Source of the DNA: Eumeta japonica | Taxonomy: Eukaryota > Arthropoda > Insecta > Lepidoptera > Psychidae | Direction: 5' to 3' | Assembly (NCBI GenBank): GCA_005406025.1 | Contig: BGZK01000708.1 | Coordinates: forward strand, 1 to 64,000 | DNA: 64,000 nucleotides | Shown here: piece after piece, positions 1-9,920 of the stretch | Position numbering within the stretch: the first letter of the stretch is position 1 | How the letters are laid out: each line of letters begins with the position of its first letter | The notes under the pieces: model-generated | What the model was told of the DNA's origin: nothing | Database searches by the model: none | Seen by the model: the letters and a program-made list of their open reading frames with translations, nothing else | Translations under genes and position numbers: made by a program

Positions 1-635
1 GAAACCGGTTTTTATAAATAGTAAAGAATTGATTTTAAAAAAATGCTTTATTGCAATATATACATTTTTTCAATTATTGCAATAGTGAATAACTACAAAA
101 ATTGTTCGAAAGTTAATATTAATTTGGATGTATTAGTAAAGTTTCACCGTGTACGTGAAATGTAAGCGAATGACGAATGGACTACACGTGACAGTTGAGT
201 TGTCACTTCGATATTCACAAACTAATCGATTTGAATCAGAAGCACCGTTTGTAAATTAATAACTGTCACAAAATCAATACTGAAATTAGAGCACTCGGCC
301 GACTCTTGCGAGATGCTGTCATGTCCTAAACGCTACGTAATTATGTGATACAAGTTTTTATATAATTAAAAAATACTCATGTTATTAAATTAAATTTCAT
401 TGACCAGGTTTGGTCAAATAGAAAACTATAACTCAATAAACTTTCAGTTTATTATATTAAGTGTTGGTTTTATTTTTGTTTGACATCATTTATATATCAT
501 AGAAAAAGTAATGCAATTTATTATTTGGAATAATTTTTCCCATAACCATACCGAAACCATAACGAAACCATAACATGTATACGTGTGCATAAGTTAACCT
601 GAAAAGAGCTCGCTGTAGCATTAGATCTCCCCACA
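1..635. other. AT-rich stretch, no gene seen
   Basis: No coding signal and no recognised repeat. The only local structure is a short imperfect duplication near 543-573, in which ACGAAACCATA-like units occur two to three times. Open frames are all very short and stops are frequent on both strands. Confidence 0.6.
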
Positions 636-870
636 ATCTTTGGAACGAAGTTCCTTAACGCAGCTTGAGGGAGGTGTGAATTGGTAGAAATCGTAACATA
701 ACAAAATAGCGTTGTAAAATATTACTCATTATATATTACAGCATTATAAAATATAAATATTACTCCTCTATTAGACTCTCAGCGTCTTCTCTCTGACACG
801 CACTAGTTAATTGAGCGACGTGGGTGGGCCCTGCACGCCGCGCGGCACTAGGTTCGTTAGCTCTATACTA
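636..870 (+). repeat. Partial MITE-like element with GGAACGAAGTTCC end
   Basis: The segment opens with TTGGAACGAAGTTCCTTAACGC at about 640. The core GGAACGAAGTTCC is an inverted repeat around a GAA spacer and matches both ends of the better preserved element at 16628-16975. No opposite terminus was found here, so this is a truncated copy whose right limit is a guess. The CT-rich and CpG-bearing stretch near 775-850 resembles the interior of the other copies. Family membership is inferred from the shared terminus. Confidence 0.5.
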
Positions 871-1089
871 TTTTGTTTTCATAATTTATAATTGATTCTT
901 TATCATTAAAATATTATTCACTGAATATTTTGCATAAAATACAAAATGGAACTTTTTTATTTGATTGCTTAGTTTGTACTATTTGCAATGAAAACATGGT
1001 AAATAATAAAATGCGCATATTTTAATAAATAAAAATTAACTCTCAATATGGTTCAACTCTCAATAAGCGATTTCAACGATAAAATATCA

Positions 1090-1230
1090 AGGTATCGAAG
1101 ACACGTAAACGTCGCTCGGACCGCAGTGTCGCAGACCGATTAGAATGGGGACGAGAGCGCCGAGGCGAGGGCGCCGGCGCGGCCCGCACGTGAGCGCCGC
1201 TTCGCAGTCAGATTACGACCTCTTCGGTAT
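1090..1230. promoter_or_regulatory. Short GC-rich CpG block
   Basis: A CpG-dense block (GAGCGCCGAGGCGAGGGCGC and neighbours) lies in otherwise AT-rich DNA. An open frame of 64 codons crosses it but has no recognisable domain and looks like a by-product of GC content. In lepidopteran deserts such islands are often conserved cis-regulatory sequence. Here that is only inference, since no cross-species comparison was possible. Confidence 0.25.
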
Positions 1231-1689
1231 CTCCGAATCGGGGATCCTTTTAGGGCTCCAAAGTCAGCTGTGTCCGATTGTAAATTCGGTTACGTGTCCC
1301 TATCTGTCCGTTCGCAATGTGGCGGTTGTACTTTTATAGATGCTACTTGTGTTCTAGGGTTGAGTGGTCATATTTTTATACATTTTCGAGTGCCAATTAT
1401 TTCATCTAAAACTTATGGAAGTGGAAAAAGTTCTGCATGTAATGCAGGCAGCTTTTTCTAGACTATAGACTCGAGTTACCTACAGAGTTATAAAGTGACC
1501 GGAACAAGTAGTAGCCTAAAGGAGCGAAGACAAGGCTATAAAATCGACGTATCGACACATCCCACTCATGCTTTCCTAATTTATGTTGAGCACCTAAATT
1601 CGTACGTAGCTTGGCAGCGTCATGATAAAAGAACACTACCTTCTGGTATCATTGCAGGTTGTTTCGCCATAATTTCACATATAATATCG

Positions 1690-1815
1690 CTAGGCCCATT
1701 TTTCCGTCCGTCTGTCTGTCTGTCTGTCTGCGGCTCCGCTCAGAAACTATTAGCACTATAAAGCTGTAATTGGCTATGTGTGTACATATAAATCACGACA
1801 ATAAAGTGGTAAGAT
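1690..1815 (-). repeat. Dispersed repeat fragment with (TCTG)n microsatellite
   Basis: CCGTCCGTCTGTCTGTCTGT is followed by a GCGGCTCCGCTCAGAAACTATTAG-like tail and an AGCTGTAATTGGC stretch. This order (PyCCGTC/TGTC microsatellite, GCGGCT-CGCTCAG, AAAGCTGTAAT) is one I recognise from many lepidopteran repeat insertions. The same microsatellite type recurs in this window at 15170-15265 and 50305-50385. It is noncoding. The exact family name is unknown to me. Confidence 0.6.
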
Positions 1816-1837
1816 TAAATCTTGAAAAAAAAAATAG

Positions 1838-2262
1838 TGCGTGGAGTTCCTCCGCGCTGAAGAAGTGAAACTTCGTATTGTAGAAATGAAAATAGGAAGG
1901 GGTAGAAATTGCGTTTTTCATCGCACGTTACAATTGCGAAAAACAGTTGCGTAACGAAATCTACTGACTCACTCTCTTTCTCTCTCCTACTTTCTACCTT
2001 TGTGTATCTTTCTTTCTCTCTCCCTCTTGCGTTGAAATATTGGACGCTACTCGTAGCTAACGCTCGCGCTGGCATGTAACAGGTATACTACGCGCATGCG
2101 TTCGAGTGCCACGCATTCACTCTCGCTCTGTCTCTTTCTATTCCCCCTCCTCAGGAGCGTTGAACGTTTAACGCAACAGTGCTTTCATACCCCCTTCCAT
2201 AGTAGCGTTAAACGTTTAACGTAACCTTGTTGGAAGTCGCAATAGAAGTTTCACTTCAAAAT
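1838..2262. mobile_element. MITE-like nonautonomous DNA transposon
   Basis: Terminal inverted repeats read AAGTGAAACTTCGTATTG on the left (about 1863) and, reverse-complemented, AAGTGAAACTTCTATTG on the right (about 2244-2260). The GAAGTGAAACTTC core is itself an inverted repeat around GAA. A GGAGTTCCTCCGCGC segment just outside the left end resembles the GGAACGAAGTTCCTTACG terminus of the copies at 640 and 16628. The interior holds two long pyrimidine tracts (about 1965-2030 and 2118-2150) and two near-identical palindromes at 2154-2223. No transposase is encoded, so mobility would depend on a partner element. Confidence 0.55.
2154..2224. repeat. Duplicated palindrome CGTTAAACGTTTAACG
   Basis: Two copies of a 16-bp palindrome lie about 46 bp apart inside the MITE. 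The right copy, CGTTAAACGTTTAACG, is perfect, and the left copy, CGTTGAACGTTTAACG, has one change. Both sit in a GCG...CAAC / GCG...TAAC context. Subterminal palindrome pairs can be transposase or host-factor binding sites in DNA transposons, but that role is inference. Confidence 0.6.
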
Positions 2263-2755
2263 CTTTCAAGGATATATGTATATATATTGCTGGAAAGCTC
2301 TGTGATAACTAGTTTTTGATTGAGGGATCCGCTTGCGAAATATTAAGCTTTAAAATACTAACGTTTGTTAGAGGTCGCTCCCTATCAGCTAGTTATTCTT
2401 GGATATGTGAAAAAATTAATGGCGGTACTAAATATAACGAAGGTAAAAGGAAAATGACCACAGTTAAGTAGGCTTTACCAGTTAACGAATAATAATCGAT
2501 AAACTTTCAAAATGTACTTGGAGATGTAAAACACGAAATTTTATAAAAAAGTCATTGAAAATTACTTAGATAACGTCGTTCACTGTATAAAATAAATAGG
2601 GAATATAAATGTAGGAACCATTGGAAATGTAATATCATGATATCCTCAACACCCGTCCTACGTGTACTCGTTTTTAGACATTATGTGTTACTAAATTGTG
2701 AAGTCAATTAATATGTTAATGGTATTAAACAAAAAAAAAAAAAACTTTTATGTCT
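2263..2755. other. AT-rich stretch, no gene seen
   Basis: No coding signal or named repeat. A run of 14 adenines near 2730 may be the poly(A) tail of an old retroposon adjoining the repeat module at 2760, but the link is not proven. Confidence 0.5.
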
Positions 2756-2759
2756 GTAT

Positions 2760-2825
2760 ATTGTGACGGGCAACTACGGCACCCTCCACTGTGCGTGGGT
2801 CGACACGTACTTGTTCGGTTTTCAC
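2760..2825 (-). repeat. Lepidopteran CCGGCCAAG/GGGTTCCGTAG repeat module
   Basis: Read on the minus strand this gives AAAACCGAACAAGTACGTGT followed by CGACCCACGCACAGTGGAGGG and TGCCGTAGTTGCC. It is a decayed copy of a module (AAAACCGGCCAAGTGCGTGT... GGGTTCCGTAGTTGCC) that also occurs at 14479-14530 on the plus strand and 50608-50672 on the minus strand. I recognise this module as very common in lepidopteran genomes. It is noncoding transposon debris. Confidence 0.7.
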
Positions 2826-3780
2826 GCATGCCATTGCTTTATCTGTAGGAAGACAACCAAAAGGAGCTTTTTTTACACTATATGTTTGGACCTAAAACTG
2901 TTGAGCTACATTTATGCTACCCTTAGTGATACTGATTTCAGGTTCATAACATTCTAGAATTTGTTTGCGGCTTGTATAGCATAGGTAACTTAAAAATGGC
3001 GGGAAATGGTTTTTTTTTTAATATTAACTTCTAATTAAGTCAAAACTAGTCAGTACGATGAGATTAATCAAAGATTACAGGTTGATACATACAAAATAGA
3101 AGGAAACTTTTGTAGACGCAGTCTTAGTTATTATAAGTACGAGGAACAAAAAATAAAAACAGAAATTTTACGGGTGGACCGAAGCAAACACATCGAAGAG
3201 AATTCGGTCAACAGACCTAGTACACGTGCTTATAAGCTTACGTCATCCTTAAAAATAACGTTTGCGTAAGGGTTTTTATTCAATGTTTTGTGCGATAAGC
3301 CGAAGAGAGGGCCGCACGCCCTTTGACCCCAAACCGTCCCTGGTTGTAGCCGACTTAGAGCCGAAAACATTGCAGAAGTTCAATCATATTAGTGACGGCT
3401 TCTCACTGCCATGATGTACGCTAACCTTGGGTGTTTTAAGATTTCTACATTTCACATTCGAGCTTGTATGATCCGTAGCTCTCAGTGGACTGTGCAAGTC
3501 GTCGATGTGTGTGTATCGGTTCTATCGAAGAAAAAGTAGTTATCGAGACGAATGTGCGACTGTTTTTGCAATAATCAGCGCGCTAACTTAACGTCGGATT
3601 GTATTATTTTTGCAAGATATCTATAATGGTGTAAACAGTGTTTCACTTTAATACAATCATGCATCATTATCGATTGTGGAATGTGATCTTATACTTTTCT
3701 ATGTTTCTGGCAAAGGATTTTCCACTGTTTTGAAGGACAAGCGGAGACTTGTATCAGTGAGGGAAATTAAAAGTCTCTTT
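2826..3780. other. Noncoding stretch with a mixed-GC patch
   Basis: Mostly AT-rich. A moderately GC-rich patch at about 3300-3420 (GAAGAGAGGGCCGCACGCCC) follows a TTTTTATTCAATG motif and could be regulatory. No coding frame longer than about 60 codons and no recognised transposon protein. Confidence 0.4.
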
Positions 3781-3788
3781 TATTACAG

Positions 3789-3983
3789 AGCTCCATTTTG
3801 ACCTCCCTGGGGCTGCGCTTTCGCCGACAGAAACATTTAGACGAATGGCGGGAATGCGACATTCATAGCCCTCTACCGCCACAAGCTCCGCCAGCGCCCG
3901 GCGGGATGCAAACGTTTATACCGTTGGCAATTTTGTTCTTGACATGTGTACATCGAAAAAATTCATTAAAATCAGTTAATTAA
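3789..3983 (+). CDS. Candidate terminal coding exon, hydrophobic C-terminus
   Basis: A strong splice-acceptor-like tract (GTCTCTTTTATTACAG, ending at 3788) precedes a frame open from 3789 to a TAA at 3983. The first half uses GC-rich third positions (CTG GGG CTG CGC), unlike the surrounding DNA. The predicted 64 residues begin SSILTSLGLRFRRQ, run through a proline-rich linker (PLPPQAPPAPGG) and end in a hydrophobic segment (FIPLAILFLTCV) plus a short basic tail. This layout could be the last exon of a membrane or GPI-linked surface protein. The hydrophobic stretch is short for a transmembrane helix and the polar tail is atypical for GPI signals. AATAAA-type signals occur downstream near 4310. 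No family recognised, and chance is possible. Confidence 0.2.
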   Translation, partial: SSILTSLGLRFRRQKHLDEWRECDIHSPLPPQAPPAPGGMQTFIPLAILFLTCVHRKNSLKSVN

Positions 3984-4564
3984 AAATTAGCATTTCTCAT
4001 TTATTTTTTTCATCGTGGACAGGTTATTAAAAAGTTACGTCTATAAAGTATTAAGATTACAGCTACGTCGATGAGGTTTTAATGCAATTAATTAAATTTG
4101 AAATATTTCAAGACAAAGAGCATTGGATAAAAGTATTGACCGGTCAGAAAAAAAATAATAGAATTGCTGGTACGGGAGCTGATGCAAAGTTTGACGGCCA
4201 CAGAGTGAAAGAAATAAATTGGTCACGTAGGTCGGCTCAGAAAGGAGAGCACAAGAAAAGGACAAATTAGAGGATTTGGGAAAAAAGGTCACTGATAAGG
4301 ATGAATATAACAATAAATCAGAAACAGATTATATGTTTTCAGCTTACGAGTATTGAACAATTACCTGGTGGAGATGTTATGTTTTGATGACAGCATAAGG
4401 TTAAATGCATGTAATATTATTATGAATCAATACTTTACAAATAAATATGCATTAATTATTTCGCATTCGATTTTATACTAGCTGCATCTGTACATTCAGT
4501 GAAGCTATCATTGAGATCACGCTTTGCACTGTTCTAAATATTTGGTCAAGTAGTATTAATATCG
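3984..4564. other. AT-rich stretch, no gene seen
   Basis: Two overlapping opposite-strand frames of 62 and 73 codons lie at 4082-4313 but have no recognisable features and mirror each other. Nothing else is supported. Confidence 0.5.
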
Positions 4565-4569
4565 ATGAC

Positions 4570-4665
4570 GTCTTTTTCTATCAGTATCGACATCAAGAAC
4601 GAAACAGGAACCGGGGTCGAAGCCGGTATTGCAATCATGACTGGGATCGGATCCAAAAATAATAT
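4570..4665 (-). repeat. Decayed hexamer-type tandem repeat
   Basis: ATCGACATCAAGAACGAAAC, AGGAACCGGGGTCGAAGCCG and ACTGGGATCGG show roughly six-base periodicity, with GAATCG/GGACCG-like words. The same pattern in reverse complement is found at 30055-30240 and 39140-39490, where a conserved tail follows. The 66-codon frame over it is a by-product of the repeat. Confidence 0.45.
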
Positions 4666-5310
4666 ATTCTTTGTCTCCGCGAGCGAGATCGCGGGCAATC
4701 GCTATTTAAATATAACCAAATACTTGATAACATTCCGAAGTGTTTCGTTCAGCTGTAAGTGGTAAGGGACGAGGCTCGATGACGTCTACGACTCACTTCG
4801 TAAAGGTGAAGCTAATTTCAAATACTACAAGCTCGTTGTGCACGGGAGCGCACGAGGAACACTTATTCGGTCATTTGTTCCAGAAAATACAAACCGGTAA
4901 CTCAATAAAAGAAAAACACGCCGGCCACGTTCTACTCCTTTAAGTAGATTGAAAATTTGAGCCGACAATATTTGTGTTGGGGCGACCGCCGACCGGCGAC
5001 CCGACCCTTTTCCGAGGTCTTAATGTCGTTTAGTGTATGAAGCGCCGTCATAACCCGGAAAGTAAAATAAAGTAGATTATCTGCAGGTTGTTAGAGCGTT
5101 TTTGTTGTAAGGACTTTTCATTATGCCGCGTTAAACTCGATCGGGAAAGTAAACTTCATTTTCTTTTATTTCGACCTATTTCAAAGTGTAGAAAAAGTTA
5201 CAATAATTATTACGATGAAATATCTAAAAAAAAGTTAGGTCATTATCTGAACATTTAGTGTTCGCGATAACGCGTATAGTCTCTTGTACAGGAATATGCA
5301 CTAGTGTGAA
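4666..5310. other. Noncoding stretch, small GC patch
   Basis: A GC-rich patch at 4978-5010 (GGGGCGACCGCCGACCGGCG) is the only notable feature. A 67-codon frame at 4740-4943 lacks any recognisable domain. Confidence 0.4.
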
Positions 5311-6572
5311 TACGAGGGTCATTCCAAAATTGTTGAGATATAGAAAACTATATAAGCTGGCCATACCAGATTTGCGTATGTTCACAGAAGTTTCCTTCAA
5401 TACACTTTTGTACACGGATTTTCCACAAATAGAAACCATCGCGCTAGTCTACAAAAACACAATCAGAATATCCAGTAACAGTGGTGTCGCTCTCTGTTGA
5501 TGTAAAATGACGACTACATTTTTTTTTAATTTAAAAACTACCAAAAGACGCACATTGCTAGATCCGGTCGAGTAAGGCTGACGTTCTAAGATTACAATGT
5601 TATTTTTTTCCGAAAAGCGGACAGTGAGCGCATTGCCATCAGATGATGCATTGTCTTGTAACAGAATTAAGCCTCTAATTCTAAGAGTCTAGAGAACTTT
5701 TAGCAAGTAGTGTTGCGTGTTTCAAGCTCCGTGACCGTTTTCTGTCCAAAAAAATAGAAAACTGTCTCGGATCTGGTGAAATCAATTAACTTAGAAAATT
5801 GATAACTTTCACCAAGCCTGACTTCTGAAAAACACGGCAAACATAAATATTTTCATTGAACATACTTTTTTCACGATTGTTGGCGTTGGATCATCGATAT
5901 AAATCCACATTCCTCTTTTCTGACGTTTACGAAGGTCATAAATGAGAGTGTAGCTTTCATCACCTGTTACAATTTTAGATATTATGCGGTAATCGCTTTT
6001 ATTAAATAACTAATGTCTGTCGGCCGATCCTGAACCTAACCTAACCTAACTTAACGAGAAACAATAATTTTCATTTTTAATTCATCGTGCAAGATCTTAT
6101 TCACCTCTGAGGATCCGATCCTAAGTGTATTCTAAATCATGTGGTAGACACATCGACTGTCATCTTTTATCATTTTGCAGATACGAACGGCATTAACTAA
6201 AGTGACTGTTGAAACAGGTCCTCCCGTATGTTCTTCATCTTAAGCGAGTTGTGCCCATTACGAGGTTTTCTAAGACATCGAAACACAGACAAGGCGCTTC
6301 ATTATTAAACGATGACTGTGACCGCTGTACGCATTGTTCTTCAAATAGACTAACCTTAAAATCATGGTATATCATAACTCGCCAGTGCTCACAATTCAAA
6401 TAGATTACTTGTTTTCAAAGAAACGCACTTTACGACACCTACGTTTAAAAATGAGGGAAGGGACTACGCGCTTTCGTAGTGTACGAGTAGCAGACTTGCA
6501 CGCGTGGGTAATCATAACCGCGGGAAAACCGGTGTTTGGCGCTATCTCATTAATTATAGAATAACCCTCGTA
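5311..6572 (-). mobile_element. Defective mariner-family transposon 1
   Basis: The ends are inverted repeats: TACGAGGGTCATTCCAAAAT at 5311 and, from the other end at 6572, TACGAGGGTTATTCTATAAT, each beginning with the TA target dinucleotide. The length of 1262 bp fits a full mariner. Minus-strand frames give an N-terminal helix-turn-helix remnant (SSEVNKILHDELKM, followed by a VSR remnant of the usual RWVP), then TGDES with the first catalytic aspartate near 5960, then LLQDNASSDGNAL with the second. The third catalytic region (normally YSPDLAPxDF) reads YSTGSS, so the third aspartate is gone. Frameshifts and stops are throughout. A TTAGG-type run sits inside. It cannot encode an active transposase. 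Confidence 0.88.
6030..6051 (-). repeat. Short interstitial TTAGG (telomere-type) run
   Basis: CCTAACCTAACCTAACTTAA gives four units, the last variant, of the insect telomere motif TTAGG on the minus strand. It lies in the mariner between the helix-turn-helix remnant and the TGDES motif, where the transposase should have about 35 residues of linker. It may be repair filler or chance. Confidence 0.6.
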
Positions 6573-8640
6573 TATCACGATACTGACTAAGAGCGGTAGT
6601 AGCCAAAAGAGCGGGGAAGTGAGAGTAGTCCAGACTGTTGTATGCGAATCAGAAGGTAATAGGTTCCAATTGTGGCTATGGATGACTGAATGGTCAGCTC
6701 TTAATATACATTAAACTAAATTACTTACTTGCCAAGTATATTCTAGGTCATGTCAAGCAATCCCGCACGTTATCACGACAGTGGTCAGTACTGTACTTAC
6801 ACTACTTAAATGAAAAGTCTCCAACACAAACAAGGCCAGCGTGGAAGACTTAAGATCTCGGACCTTAATTGCTTCAATCTGAAATAAAAAGGTTGAGGAT
6901 GGACGTGCCTCAACAGTGGTGTGGTAAAAATCTATACCAGAAACATTACAGACTATGAATACAGAAATTGAAACAAATACTGCGGATATAGGCACTGATG
7001 TAGACACAGAACACGAGCATAGCACTATGAAGTGGATATGGACACAGAGAGATAAACACGGACAAGGTGCGCCAAAGGTTTGTATGTTCACATACTGACG
7101 AGTACGAGAGAGTAAGAAATTATGATGATAAATAATTCACAAGTGAAGGCAATGCATAAGGAACAATGTTTTAAAAATGGGATTTTGTGTCAAGAGTATT
7201 TCCTAAGCTCTTATTGCACTTTTCATCAATCTGATCTTATACAAATTTGCGACTCAATTTAACAATGAAAAAACTACTTTTGTCATAGAGGTAGGTTAAG
7301 GTTTAGTACAACATTTTGTACATAACTCTATCAAAATGCAATAACTATGTGACCTTGAATTGATAATAGATCTGATTATTCAAGAAATAGAAAATGAAAC
7401 AATTGATAGTATCGAGTTGAATTTGGTAGTCATACAATGGCAATCGTTAGGAAGGATCAATAAAATGAAATGAGAGATTAACTAATAGAAATTATTCTAT
7501 AACAATATTAAAAGTGACTTTCTGACAGTATAAGTGCAGTTCAGTAGATTGATCACTAGAACTATCATGGGAAGTGTAGATACGTAAAAAATTGTTTTTT
7601 TGTACTCACACTTTTAATTAATTTTAGTAGAAGTTTGTGTACAAAAAGTTCTTCAAAACACCTTTGTAAGCAATCAATTTGTTAACAGACAATTTGTTAT
7701 TAATTTCAAGAAGTGGATTCGATTATTGAAAGTATTGTGAAAAATAAATTCACCCGAAAACCATACACGATTTGGGCGAGGCCCGACGCACCCGAAACCA
7801 CGCGTCGGTGTGACGTCACGCGCCTGGTGTTTTATAACGAGCTCGAAGATTAATTGTAAACTGAGCATCCCGTATAATTACAAGCATTGACATTTATGGT
7901 AGGCAATAAAGAGTTGATAGGACGCGTCGTTGGGTTAAATCAAATTTTTAACAGTGTCATGAAACTTTGTTATTGGCCGCCAATAGGAGAGTTTTGAGAT
8001 TTAATTTTTTGGTACAGCTAAAAGGATAGAGTCTTAAATTGGTTTAACGTATTTCCCTACTTCGTTTAACCAGTCAGCATGGACGCCATCGACTGAAATA
8101 GTGTTGGAAAACAAAAGCGACTCCTAATTCGAGAAGAGAGATAGTTCTACACAATGAACCGGTAGAAAACATGTGCGATTGGCACTGAGGAGCAAAAGAT
8201 TCGAACGAAACACCATCCAGAACTATGTTGTTTACTTGTTCATCTATTGTGATAAAGTAAACTTACAGCTACTCAATTTCAAATTAAAGTCTTGCACGTA
8301 TAAATTAACAAAGCTAATTACAAGTTCACCAGTTACATTTTGCATATTACAGTTACAGATTACATTTGGTACAGATTACATAGGAAAACATTTAAACAGA
8401 AGAAAAGGAAGTACATAAAATGTGTGTGATATTTCTTGTTTAATAAGTGCTCAAAATTTAGATTATATGTATACGTGTATGTGTGCGTATGAACGGGTAA
8501 GTATGTGTATATAGATAGATGGAGAGGGTGCGTGTGTGAGTCTGTGTGTTTGAGTATGGTCAGGTATGATTTTATACGGTGTTATCGAATTATCTGCGAC
8601 TAAATAAATATTTGAAGAATTTTGTAAGTCTTTTCGTGTG
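6573..8640. other. Noncoding stretch, degenerate GACACAG-type repeat
   Basis: At about 6955-7065 short degenerate units (GATGTAGACACAGAACACG and similar) create a 112-codon minus-strand frame. This looks like another decayed six-base array, not a gene. A GC patch near 7765-7825 (GCCCGACGCACCCGAAACC) is unassigned. TG-rich simple sequence lies at 8465-8560. Confidence 0.4.
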
Positions 8641-8644
8641 TGTT

Positions 8645-8705
8645 GTTCAGTTTATTTACTTATTTATTTAGCCCATATAACAGGTTACAATCATGAAGCT
8701 TATAT
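8645..8705 (-). repeat. Probable LINE 3' end with (TAAA)n-like tail
   Basis: On the minus strand the sequence reads ...GATTGTAACCTGTTATATGG, then GCTAAATAAATAAGTAAATA. A GGGCTAAATAAATA-type tail is typical of insect non-LTR retrotransposon insertions. No reverse transcriptase coding sequence remains next to it. Confidence 0.4.
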
Positions 8706-9120
8706 GTTTAACTTAGATCTAAATCGTGACCCTTTTAACGTGTGCGCCTAATTGAAGCCACCCGGAAAACAGATATGATAAATCCTTAGATACTACTCAT
8801 AAATATTTGTATGCATTTTAACAGTGATGGTTAATAAAAACGTAAATCATTTTTTTACAGCATAAAATCCGAAAGTAATATAAAACAAAAGAGGTACATA
8901 ATAATAAAATAATAATAAATAAAAACAATAACAATATAACAATAGTTTCTTCCGATTCATACATAGCGTCATCCGATAGCAAACTAAGCAACGGGCTTGT
9001 TTTATAGGTATCTGATAGTTGATATAATATTTATATACTTTTTATTTAACATGTACAGATAATACATAAAAATGTCTAGACTCAAGACAATTTTTAATTA
9101 AATAAATGTTAGTCTCGTGC
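8706..9120. other. AT-rich stretch, no gene seen
   Basis: Simple A/T-rich sequence, including an AATAATAAAATAATAATAAA tract near 8899-8925. No coding or repeat call. Confidence 0.5.
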
Positions 9121-9122
9121 GG

Positions 9123-9192
9123 CAATTGAGATCCCCGCCCTCAGCGCGGCACGTAGGGTCACTGTGACTGCATAATCAGGCAGTCGTTTAAC
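9123..9192. repeat. Dispersed repeat, copy 1 of a pair
   Basis: CCTCAGCGCGGCACGTAGGG followed by TCACTGTGACTG and CAGGCAGTCG aligns with CGCTCAGCGCAGCACGAGGG, TCACTACCAGTCTGG and CAGGTAGTCATT at 45108-45178, in the same orientation. The flanks differ, so the shared block of about 65 bp is an interspersed repeat. It could be an old tRNA-derived SINE. At the second copy the minus strand contains GGGTGCGATTCCA, which resembles a pol III B box. Confidence 0.55.
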
Positions 9193-9473
9193 ATTAAAAG
9201 TTTTAATTAACACAAAAGAGTAATAATGACAATAATTAAGATACGATTGAAGTATATTAATAATTCGTGCAATTTACGAATCCCGCCAATGAAACATAGT
9301 TTTGAAATGGGTTTTGAAAGAATAGAAGCGGGTGCTAAAGATGTTTAAGGTCGAGGTAAACAGCTTAACTTTCATGTAATGAGGCATGGAATTAAAGAAT
9401 GAAGTATTGTTATTTTACACGTGGAGAAGAAATGTCTTAGAGTGCCTGTTCCTCTAACTGGTGTTAAATTTTA

Positions 9474-9920
9474 CCTGATTGCGCGACGCAAAGGAGGGTA
9501 GTATGTTCATCGGCCTATTTGTATATGTACCAATGTTGTTCGCTTATTGCGCTTATTAAACTAAATTTATAATTTATGTGTAGGTAATTAATTAGTAAAA
9601 AGATACGACGTTGACACCACTAATGACATGAAAACGACCCTAATGCATTGTTAAAATAGAACAAAAAACTAATAAAATAGAAAAAACCCAACTGCGTAAA
9701 AGTGAATTAAAAAGATGTTGCAAAAAGATGATGTAAAAAGTAACCCAATTAAATATAATAAATGTTTGCAGTCAGAGGTATCAGACTAGTGTCTCATTAC
9801 TTGTTGCGACTCTTGTTATATGTATGCATACGACAGCAAATATATAACATATTCAAATATGATTGATTGGATTATTTTTTTGGATCATCTTGTTTCCAAT
9901 TTTGAGCAGTCGAGTTTTAT
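9474..9920 (+). repeat. Composite repeat, short copy
   Basis: Three blocks occur in order: GATTGCGCGACGCAAAGGAGGG at 9479, GACGTTGACACCACTAATGACA at 9607 with an ATTGTTAAAATAGAACAAAA continuation, and AATGTTTGCAGTCAGAGG at 9761 with a CATCTTGTTTCCAATTTTGA continuation. The same three blocks in the same order occur at 13725-15975 with larger spacing. This is therefore a shorter, internally deleted copy of the same repeat, or the uninserted state of it. Confidence 0.65.

Noticed and set aside
6753..7091. 112-codon minus-strand frame with serine/valine repeats
   Set aside because: The residue pattern comes from a degenerate short-period DNA repeat, not a protein family.
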